Assembly (NCBI GenBank): GCA_900239685.1
Contig: OENT01000040.1
Span: forward strand, 186,001 to 250,000
Reading direction: 5' to 3'
Length of the DNA: 64,000 nucleotides
Source of the DNA: Rotaria macrura
Taxonomy: Eukaryota > Rotifera > Eurotatoria > Philodinida > Philodinidae
Shown piece by piece: positions 55,237-64,000 of this stretch. The notes beneath the pieces were generated by a model. It saw nothing but the letters and a program-made list of their open reading frames with translations, searched no databases and was not told the origin of the DNA. Positions within the stretch are counted from its first letter, which is position 1; every line of letters starts with the position of its first letter. Both the position numbers and the translations under genes were made by a program.

Positions 55237-56959
55237 ATGAAAACAATCCTTAGATGTGATATTTTTGTTTGATAAAACTTGCCTTCTGCTGATAATGATT
55301 TTATCTTGTGATGATTTTTTTTTTGAATAAATGTAATTCATTTAAACACACATAGACACATACATATACAGCATTTAAGATTTATCTTGCAGTAATTATT
55401 TTGCATTAGTCTGCCTTCTTAAAAATTATTTAGCTGATCATATGAAATAGTTTTATTTTCTTAACCTGTCTGTATCTTTCACATGTGGTTTTTATTATCT
55501 ACCTGCGTGTTTGCGTATTTTCTTCTTATTGTGTTTTCAACGGAAATAAATGAAAGATTCACGAAGCGTGTCATACATTCGAAATCTGTCGTTGTAGAGC
55601 AACAATTTATACAGATCGATCAATACGATGATTTATTATATCAAAATAACTAATAAGCCACTAATGACCAGTAGACATATGTCTGTATACTAATAAACAA
55701 TAGATGTCTAATTTTAGACATTGTGCATTCTCACAGCATGTTAATTGATAGTTTTTCAACCAGAGCTTCTATTGGAATGATCTTTTGTTTAGATAATTTT
55801 CTGAATAGGTTTCATATTCTATTATGGAGATACTGAGGGGAAAATCATCTACGGTTGAAAACATAAGATAATTTGCTATCGTGTAATTATTCTTGTTAAA
55901 CATGAAGAAAAGAAATATTCTCGGAGATGATCATCTATTCATGTTTGAAGAAACATTTGCATGAAAATAGCTCATACATTAAATCGATACGTGATAATCA
56001 TAACCAGCTAATGGCAGATTTGATTCTATTTAACAAAAGAATTTCGTAGAAATCTAATAGGACATCCAAAAAAAACAAGCGAAATGTTAGATTTCAAGTG
56101 CCAATCGTCAGACCTTGAGAATAATATAAAAAATGATTATGTAGCATAATCTTCCTTGTTGTGAAAGAGATCTATGTACTACCTAAAGAAATAAGTATAC
56201 ACATATTAGATTATTGAACCTAGCAAAATTTACATCTGTTCGTTTGTCTTACTTTTCATTAAAAATACATCACATTCAAACGAACTAGCCAATGTCGTGA
56301 TAAAAAACAATGTTCATGTAGTATTTTTAATATCGTGTACGGTTCGAAATAATTTTCATAGTTGATTGCTAATTGAAAAATACATTTAAAAAAACAAAAT
56401 TTATGATATTATGGTCAAGTTTTCGCGTAAATATTCATCATTATCTTGCCGATGTTAGATGACCCTGAACTATCTAGTTCGAAGAGCATAGATGATACAG
56501 TTCGATTTAGTTTGTGTTCGAATAGTTCCCAATATCAATGAAACAGGTTTTCTGCTTGAATCTAGGTAACTTTGGCTTTCATTTCTGACGTTCTATAGTT
56601 TTCATGATGAATACAAATCGAAACCAAAGCATCGCAAAGCTGAGCGCCTATATCTATCAACAATTGATGTCTGAACTTTCACATACAATTACTTAGACAT
56701 TGACTCATCTTTCGCTCCCATTTAGTTGAAGATAGTTTATGTATGACTGCTTATTACATATGATATATTTGTAAATTAATGTTCTAGAGCAAGAAAAAAC
56801 ATGACACTGCTAAATTTTTCTTTTTCCTTCAAATCTTACGATAAAAAAAAATTGAACGAAGCATTGAAAATAATAAATAGTTTAGATACAATTCATTTTA
56901 CATCTCTTATGATAGTAAAATGAAAGAAGAAATGCTTGCCAAAACTCAGGATTGTAATA
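55237..56959. other. intergenic region downstream of the FN3-like locus
   Basis: An AATAAA at 55326-55331 ends the FN3-like gene about 90 bp after its stop. The rest is AT-rich with only short chance frames. No repeats of note. Confidence 0.5.
55326..55331 (+). promoter_or_regulatory. polyadenylation signal of the FN3-like locus
   Basis: AATAAA 90 nt after the stop codon at 55234-55236, followed by T/GT-rich sequence. Confidence 0.55.
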
Positions 56960-57850
56960 GAACATGCAGAGATCAATAGGGATGCTGGTATTTTAAGTAC
57001 CATGCAAAAAAGTAAGTACTGTTTGTTATACAGTGAAGATTATCGCTTTACACAGTGCTCGGCATAATGATTCTTCTGTTGAGCGAGCTAAGCTATAAGA
57101 CCTTCATGTATTTCGTGTACCACAATATATTTATATTATACTCTTGCTGAACATTCAGTTGCTCTTTTATTCTCGCTCAATCCTAATATGCATAATTTTT
57201 TCTTTCGAAAAAAACAGAATTGTTTGAATGATCTCATTGGTATGTGCGCAATCAATATATTTATTGGATTTTGGTTTAAGATTTTAGTTTACCATGTTAA
57301 TCACGATCAAGCTGCTGTATCCGAACAATGTTATCAATATGTATCTATGAATTAATTAACTACTTCAACAAATTGATACTGGTCCAGAATCTCCTCTTTT
57401 AAAGATGAAAGACTATTGAATAGTTTCAATTCATGAATCAACTTATTATGATAAAATGGAACACGATATATATTGTTAATTAGTACAACTCGTGATGCAA
57501 TACTTGGTGTAGAAGTTCTTGTTCAGTGTCGTAAATCTGAAAAAAATGACGAGAAGTTGAAATAGATGTATAGGAACATGAAGACAAATATTTCCCTAAC
57601 GATTACACTCATCGAATATGACTCCGATATTTCTTCATTAAATTTCAATTTCCTAAAAATAGATTTCTCTTATTTTCTCTCTCAAGGTTTTATGTAAGAC
57701 GATACATCGACACGCTTTGTTTCAATATCAATAACAATCATAACATCACATCAAGCATTTCTTACAGAAAAATCATTAAACAATTATGATCGAATCTATT
57801 GTTCACAGCTTCCTTGAATTATTCGATCAAACGATAGAAAGTTGAAGAAA
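56960..57850 (+). pseudogene. decayed copy of the D-lactate dehydrogenase gene
   Basis: Several blocks align in order with the intact gene at 60446-61663. 57144-57220 closely matches 60787-60862, including the CATTCAGTTGCTCTTTTATT run. 57242-57290 matches 60936-60990. 57478-57545 matches the segment encoding Thr-Ser-Arg-Gly-Ala-Leu-Val-Asp. 57690-57790 matches 61460-61560, including ATCAAGCATTTCTTAC. About 50 bp that encode the NAD-binding Gly-Xaa-Gly-Xaa-Xaa-Gly motif are missing, and frameshifts and stops occur throughout. Sequence around both intron positions is retained, so it arose by DNA duplication, not from an mRNA. The 5' boundary is uncertain because the first 250 bp of the coding region are hard to trace. 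Confidence 0.85.
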
Positions 57851-58294
57851 ACATTAAATTCATGAGTCAAACATGCCAATAACATATATTTCATTTCGAC
57901 GAAATGCGAAGTCTTATTCTAGCTAGGTGTATTGAGGATCTACGTTATACATATGTGTTGATTCCTAAATGAGTGAAGTCTCAATAAAAATAGAATCATT
58001 CAAAAGTCGGTTCCTTATTTCGTACACTGAAATGAAGAAAAAACCTATTCATTGTAACTTTTCATTGTTTTCTAAAATATCTTGAAGATATATATATATA
58101 TATATATGTATAATAGTTTATCAAGTGATCATAAAGTATAAAATTTCATTTTTTTTTAAAGTGAAACGATACTATGATCGTCATTTTATTTGATGATTGA
58201 GTGAAGAAGAAAAATACAAGTAGGAAAACTTTATTTGTCTATTGTTTATTCAAAAGAAAAAGAAAAAAAATGGATTTCAGTCTTTTTTCTCTTA
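57851..58294. other. spacer between D-LDH pseudogene and EF-hand gene
   Basis: No coding potential. It contains an (AT)n run at about 58088-58107 and, on the minus strand, the polyadenylation signal of the EF-hand gene at 58245-58250. Confidence 0.5.
58245..58250 (-). promoter_or_regulatory. polyadenylation signal of the EF-hand gene
   Basis: AATAAA on the minus strand, about 45 nt after the stop codon at 58295-58297. Confidence 0.55.
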
Positions 58295-61200
58295 TCATGG
58301 TATGCCAGCTTCAAAACCAGCTAGAGCATTAAGTTCATGGCAAAATGTGAGATAATCAATATCATCTCGTCCACCGACACGAACACGAAATTTTTCCATT
58401 AAATTATCCTTTTCAAAACCATTCAATGCTCTTAATAAGGCCAAATCGTTCAAAACGCGTAAAAATTGATTTTGTGTTACATAGCCATTTCGAACTCGAT
58501 CAAAATCTTCAAACAATGGAAACAATTGTATTCGACGTGCATGAACCTATTCGTTTATTTTTTTCAAAAATGAATTTCCATATGTATAATAAATATTGAA
58601 TGATTCATAACGAAGAAACTTACACGTTGTGCTAATTTATGCATAACATCTTTTACACGATCTTCTTTATCCGGATCTAAGTGAATATTTGTTGCTTCTT
58701 TAAGTGGTACATATTGTTCAGATTGGACAAGTGGATTCTTTTCAAGAAAATCTGTTGTAAATATAGATTCGATTTCATCACAAAATTTTCGATATTCAAT
58801 CAAACTCGAATCAATACGTGATCGATAACTATAGAAATAAATAAAAATAAATGAATAAGAATCATTTATCTAGTGAAATATTTCTATATATCAAAACTCA
58901 AAATCTGAACAATTTAACATGTTGCATAGTTTTCTAGACAATATCCAGCAATATTTACAAACTTCTGCAGATCGATGATTTATTGATTGAGATAAACAAA
59001 ACAACAAAAATAAAACGGCCAGACAAGAATAAATACTCGTTCTGATGTAGTTAGATCAAGTTGACCTTCTATAATCTACACTACGCATCGTTTCTGTCAT
59101 ATTCAATAAAATGATTGATGAATTTAAAACATGAACGAAAATCGAACACACAACGGCTCTCTATTTTAAATGTCGTACATTAATCTTTGATTGTACGAAT
59201 GTCTGGATATGCTGCTTTGTAGCATCAAAAAGAAGCAACGTATCTGTATGGTCGTTAGCCATGAGAAAGGCTTCATCTATATCAAACATTATTAGTAACA
59301 TCAATGAGCTCTATTTTTAATCCACACGAGTGCCGTTTTTAAATAAAAGATCCCTGGTGATTTAACTGTACTAAATTTAGAACAAAATGGTGCATTCAAA
59401 ATTTGACCTTTGCGTTCACTGGTAAAAATAGAGATTGCACTTTTATTGGGTACATTATTTTTTAATGATATTTAAATCTTATAACAACAGTTCAAATTCA
59501 ACGCTATTCTCTGAAAGTTGTTAATATATTTCTAAACACCAAGTTGACTTCGATCATCTTGCTTTTGTCTCATCTGTAATCAATCGACAAAGTCTCGCTT
59601 TGATACAATGATAATAGACTAGATCTGCTGTCAACTATCAAGATAAGTAATGTATAAAGTATGATGATAAATAGTTCTGTAGTTTCGTAAGAAAATTTTC
59701 TTCACACGTATTTTTACGTTCGATATATACAGAAAGAAAATTTAGTTTCAAATGTTACTTTTCTAATGCATCGTTACATTATTATAAAAAATTGTCATAT
59801 TCACAATTTATTAATGTTAACTGGAGGGATTCCAGATTGCATAGTTCTTCTTTTTTTTCCCTCTGAATATATTCGATTGGATAAGAAGCTATCCATCCTT
59901 TAGAGAACAATAATAAGCAGAACTTGTTCTACAGAAAAAAGAGAATTATTTTGATGTTTACCACTATGCCCATAATGGTAGCGGTTTAAACTAGAGGGCA
60001 AAAACATTCTCTTTTTCAGTATTTCTTTCTTCGTCCTAGCCTCGTTGCTATAGAGGAGTAGTGTGTTCTGGCTACACAAGTCCTTCAAGCGATTCTCTTT
60101 CCTGTTTCTTTATTTTCTTTCCACTAGAACAGCATTGCATTTGTCGCTCCGTTCTCTTCTTTCTATTTTTCATTCATAGCCTGCCGCTGTCGTCCTCGCT
60201 CATTTATCCCGCGTAGTTACAACAACTAGGCTATATTTCTTCAATAGAAAAAAAAAAGAGGAAAAGAAAGAGAGAGAGAAAGAGTGAGAAAGAAGTCATT
60301 TCGTGCTTTTAAAGTAAAAGAATAAAAACACAAAAATAATCATCACAGATATTGTGAATCAGTTCAATCGAGTACAGTAAGTTTCTAGCTATTTTTCTAA
60401 GATTATATTTCTAGTTTTCTCTATGTTTTTCTATGATAATAACAGATGCCGATGCATAAAATTCTTGTTTTTGATTCAAAAACATACGATGAAAAAACAT
60501 TTAAACTGGCTGTAAAAGCACTAGGTGGTCAAGATAAACTTCGTTTTACTTTTCTTGAAAGTAAACTAACTGAGGAAACAGCCGATGAATGCAGTGGTTA
60601 TGATGGTATTTGTGTCTTTGTTAATGATGTTGTCAGTGCTCAAGTCTTAGACGAACTACATAAAAAGTGTGATACGGTGAAAATAGTTGCTTTACGTAGT
60701 GCAGGATTTAATCATGTTCATTTGGAAACTGCTGAAAAATATAATATAAAAATTTGTCGTGTACCACGATATTCACCTTATGCTGTTGCTGAACATTCAG
60801 TTGCTCTTTTATTATCGCTCAATCGTAATATGCATCATGCTTTCTTTCGAACAAAACAACATAATTTCAGTTTGGATGGTCTCGTTGGTATTGATCTTTT
60901 TGGCAAAACTGTTGGTATTATTGGAACCGGTGGTATTGGTATGTGTGCTATCAATATATTCTTGGGTTTCGGTTGCAAAGTGCTAGCTTATGATGTTTTC
61001 CCCAATGAAAAAGCAGCCAAAGAAAAAGGTTACGTATATACAACATTGGATGATTTACTGCGACAGAGCGATATTGGTATGAGAGATGGATATGTTTCAT
61101 TGTGTTATGATTATAATTCTTTGATAATTATTTTCTATTTATAGTTTCAATCTATGCACCATTACTTGATTCAACATATCATTTGATCAATAAAGAATCT

Positions 61201-63744
61201 TTAGAGAAAATGAAACAGGGTGCAATGTTAATTAATACAAGTCGTGGTGCTTTAGTCGATGCAAATGCACTGGTTGACTGTCTTAAAACAGGAAAACTAC
61301 GTGGCGCTGCACTAGATGTATACGAAAATGAAAAGGAATATTTCTTCAATGATTGCAGTCAACAAGTAAGATTTAAACGTTCGTTTTAGGGGTTGAAGCG
61401 AAGAATCAAGGAAAATTTTACTGATTTTTATAATTGTCAATCTTCTGTTTTTCATCGTGCAGGTTATGGAAGATGATACATTGGCACGTTTAATTTCAAT
61501 GCCAAACACAATTGTTACATCGCATCAAGCATTTCTTACCGAAGAAGCATTAAAAAATATAGCTGAAACAACAGTACAAAATTTGCTTGACTTTTTCGAT
61601 GGTAAACCGATCAATGAAAACAATGAAGTCAAAGCACCACCAAAAGCTGAACCCAAGAACTAAGATTAACATAAAACTTTCAACTTACTAGTCTTCAAGT
61701 AAAGACAATTCGCTTTCTGCTAATTCTAATTGACATGGATTTAGTGCACGGCGAAATGTATCGAAAGACATTCGACCACAATTTAGTTTATCATGATCTT
61801 TAAGCCATTCATAGAGTCGTATACGGCGACGAAATACCTTTTTTGAAATAAATAAATATTTAGTTTTATGTCTTATACACTACATAGGAGTAGTTCAATA
61901 AATATATATTTTACTTGTCCTTTAATTTTCTGTAAAACATCTTGAATAGATGATAATGGTTTTATTTCTGATAAAATTCGTTGTTTATTTAAATTTTTCA
62001 ATTCTTCTTGTAAAATATTATAACGAAGGGGTTCGGGACGAGTGGGTTGAATCCATTGAACGAAGCGTCGATAATGAAAACCGATATCATCGATAAAAGC
62101 TGCTTCAACAGCTTCTAATTCTTTTGATGTATATGCTAAACCAATGATAGCTAAACATTGACGAAATTGTATTCGAGTTACATGACCACAATTGTGTCTA
62201 AATATATTCTTCGATAATAATTCTATAAATTTTAGAAAAAAATGAATTTTTCTACAGAACTATAGTAGACTGAGGATTCGAGAAGAAGACAAGAAAGTTC
62301 AATTATTCGTGGACTTCAGTAATACTATCAAATCAGTTTAGTACGATGTGTATTGTTTGCTTATTTCGATATTTCGACTTAAGAATAAACTGCAATGAAA
62401 TTCAGTCAGAATGTCGATAAAATTCTACAACATCAATAGTTACAGTCATTTCCCAGCGGAAGTTTGATTGTTTTTCTCATTCTCAAAAGTTCGACGGAAA
62501 TTGTGGAAATCGTCTGCAAGTCAAATCGGGAAATTATAATTCATAATATTATTTTTCTTTCTATCCATGACATTCTAGAATATGTTTACACAATCTCTGA
62601 CTGTCAAAATCGACCAATACGAAGGCGAAATCTGATAACGATCGCGATATGATGAATTAGTTGTCTCCAAAGCACTATCCATGAAATCTTCCTATGAGAT
62701 TCTGCAAAGATCTAACTAACTATTCTGTAAGAATCAACTCTAAATTTCATATGATTGTATGTTTCGATGAATAATCTTCAAATAGGAAATCACGACAAGT
62801 TTTAGACATGGAGAGTTTTCCTGTTACTTCAAACATTGGAACTCCGATGATATTAACAGATATGGTTCGTGTCAAATACTCATAGATGGCGTACAGCTAC
62901 AATTACAATTATAATGTCTTGTTGTCTTTCTTAAAACATCTACGCTAGAATGATTGTCTACATTTACTGTTCTTAGTCGAATAAGGTTCCTATTACGATC
63001 TCTTATTATTATTTGTCATTCTCTTTGATGTACTTGTCAAATTGTTTAAACGGCTGAACGATATCAATACGTCGTTGGTCGCATTTTGTTTTCCATGCTT
63101 CCATGGCTTGATGAAGTTCTTCATTATTAAATGGATCAATGTTACACCAATCGGGTGTACCAGTTACTGGCATTTCATAAATATTTTGTGGTGAAACTTG
63201 AACAGTTGGTGATTTTTCCAAATCAGATAATGTGAAAACTATCGAATTCAAGCATATATATAATTGTCAAAACCTACTAATTACTCATACATACCTGATT
63301 CAACATCTTGTTCGAATTGTTTCCATATGATTAGATCACGTTGATCGGGATGACGATATTGATCGCATAAAGCATGCATTTGTGGTTCAGTTAATGGTAC
63401 TCCATCGAGACCAGTTAGACCCAAACTAGCCAATACACGAATAAATCGTGCTTGACTTATTGTACCCAAACGAAGTGGATCGAAATCTTCGAAGAATTCT
63501 TTTACCTATAACAATGAAAATACCATGATCGATAATATTTAGAATTCATTGGCTTATTTTGATGTTCTACTTACACGTATTCGATGAATGAGAACGTGAT
63601 GTCGAATACGACCCATTAGATCACTCATATTAACTTTGGATGTATCGATTTTGATTGTTAATTTTTCTCTCTTATCTTCTTCGTCTTTACGTGCGCGTTC
63701 AGATGGATATTGTATTTCGGGTTCAATTTTAATTGCCACAAAAT
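58295..63744 (-). CDS. degenerate EF-hand repeat protein (5' end beyond the window)
   Basis: Seven exons join in phase: 63575-63744, 63295-63505, 63034-63238, 61915-62197, 61689-61837, 58624-58828 and 58295-58546, about 490 residues to the stop. Exon 1 of this set starts in mid-codon at an acceptor, so the gene continues to the right of the window. Four similar units are visible. Each has a His/Arg-rich helix (for example Val-Leu-Ile-His-Arg-Ile-Arg-Val), then Phe-Xaa-Asp-Phe-Asp or similar, a loop with a central Gly followed by Ile/Val/Met, and a helix starting Phe-Arg/Ile/Leu. The loops resemble EF-hands but lack the usual acidic residues at positions 3, 5 and 12, so calcium binding is doubtful. 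Similar EF-hand proteins occur in ciliated animals and protists. No specific name is justified. The 2860-bp intron 58829-61688 contains the D-LDH gene on the other strand. Confidence 0.8.
58829..60376. other. intron segment of the EF-hand gene upstream of the nested D-LDH
   Basis: No coding region was recognised. It must serve as intron for the EF-hand gene and as promoter for the opposite-strand D-LDH gene. A purine-rich tract (GAAAGAGAGAGAGAAAGAG) at about 60257-60295 lies just upstream of the likely D-LDH 5' UTR. Confidence 0.5.
60377..60445 (+). other. probable 5' UTR intron of the D-LDH gene
   Basis: GTAAGT at 60377 and an AACAG acceptor ending at 60445, immediately before the ATG, bracket 69 bp. 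The length matches the coding introns of this locus. Alternatively the acceptor alone is a trans-splice site. Confidence 0.5.
60446..61663 (+). CDS. bacterial-type D-lactate dehydrogenase (D-2-hydroxyacid dehydrogenase, LdhA-like)
   Basis: Three exons (60446-61076, 61145-61365, 61463-61663) give 350 residues. The family reduces pyruvate to D-lactate with NADH in the cytosol. Visible features are the Ser-Pro-Tyr-Ala-Val-Ala-Glu-His segment (110-117), the Phe-Ser-Leu-Asp-Gly-Leu-Val-Gly-Ile-Asp stretch, the nucleotide-binding Gly-Thr-Gly-Gly-Ile-Gly (160-165), and catalytic residues Arg244 (Thr-Ser-Arg-Gly), Glu273 and His305 (Ser-His-Gln-Ala-Phe), placed by family spacing. These are typical of fermentative bacterial LdhA, not of animal L-LDH, GRHPR or CtBP. 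The extra C-terminal tail is Lys/Pro/Glu-rich. The introns are short GT-AG and match the host style. The gene lies inside an intron of the EF-hand gene on the opposite strand, ending 25 bp from exon 61689-61837, so its 3' UTR probably overlaps that exon in antisense. Bacterial origin is inference. Confidence 0.93.
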
Positions 63745-64000
63745 CTAGTTTATGGGAAATAACATATCATTTCAGTTTATCGTTATTTGTACAGTTGTTT
63801 TGAAATTAGACTTTCCAATCAGACGTATGTGTCAAGTATATTATCTCATAAAAAATGTATGGCTCAATAAAACAACGGAATAGTATATGCAACAAACAGA
63901 TGCTATGAATGAATGGCAAGATGAAACAGTGTCAAGCAACATTTCTCTCAATAAAAAAGCACTCATTAACCATCAAGAATAATTTAAATGTCGTATTCGT
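63745..64000. other. right edge, intron or 5' region of the EF-hand gene
   Basis: No exon was recognised between the acceptor at 63745 and the window edge. The missing 5' exon or exons must lie further right. Confidence 0.45.

Noticed and set aside
60446-61663. First considered as CtBP or another animal 2-hydroxyacid dehydrogenase
   Set aside because: Motif order (Ser-Pro-Tyr-Ala-Val-Ala-Glu-His, Phe-Ser-Leu-Asp-Gly, Ser-His-Gln-Ala-Phe) and length fit bacterial LdhA-type D-LDH better.

Overview
The window is eukaryotic nuclear DNA, AT-rich and dense in small introns. Most introns are about 45-70 bp with GT-AG ends. The gene content is animal: a DBX-type homeobox gene, MED19, BUD13, V-ATPase subunit A, G6PD, fibronectin-III-like proteins and EF-hand proteins. 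Short introns, compact head-to-tail genes and a bacterial-type D-lactate dehydrogenase carrying introns suggest a rotifer, most likely a bdelloid. That assignment is inference. All gene models below were spliced by hand by matching reading phase across GT-AG junctions, and each phase-checked model stays open to its stop.

Layout. 1-5.2 kb: a plus-strand gene for a secreted, low-complexity (Gly/Asn/Gln/Tyr) probably GPI-anchored protein, then a minus-strand gene for a small secreted beta-sandwich protein resembling the C-terminal domain of thiol-activated cytolysins. 5.6-8.5 kb: a nine-exon minus-strand PROSER3-like gene. 9.4-21.6 kb: a plus-strand housekeeping cluster, G6PD, MED19, ATP6V1A and BUD13, with short spacers and splice-acceptor-like sites just before the start codons, compatible with spliced-leader trans-splicing. 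21.6-34.2 kb: a DBX homeobox gene flanked by about 5 kb and 4 kb of apparently non-coding DNA. Its homeodomain contains an 11-nt microexon.

34.2-55.2 kb: a minus-strand gene of unknown function, then a very large plus-strand locus. The latter has up to 38 exons and encodes a protein with an N-myristoylation signature, cupredoxin-like modules, a chitobiase-C-like domain, a Gln-rich coiled coil and many FN3-like modules. It may be one gene with an alternative 3' end or two adjacent genes. A hAT-like MITE and a large imperfect inverted repeat sit in its introns. 55.2-64 kb: a minus-strand gene with degenerate EF-hands, continuing off the right edge. Its 2.86-kb intron contains an intact opposite-strand D-lactate dehydrogenase gene. 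A decayed, intron-containing copy of that dehydrogenase lies about 3 kb away.

The strongest points for follow-up are the nested, probably horizontally acquired D-LDH with its pseudogene, the homeobox microexon, the giant cupredoxin/FN3 locus, and the cytolysin-domain-like secreted protein. No rRNA, tRNA or CRISPR array was recognised.
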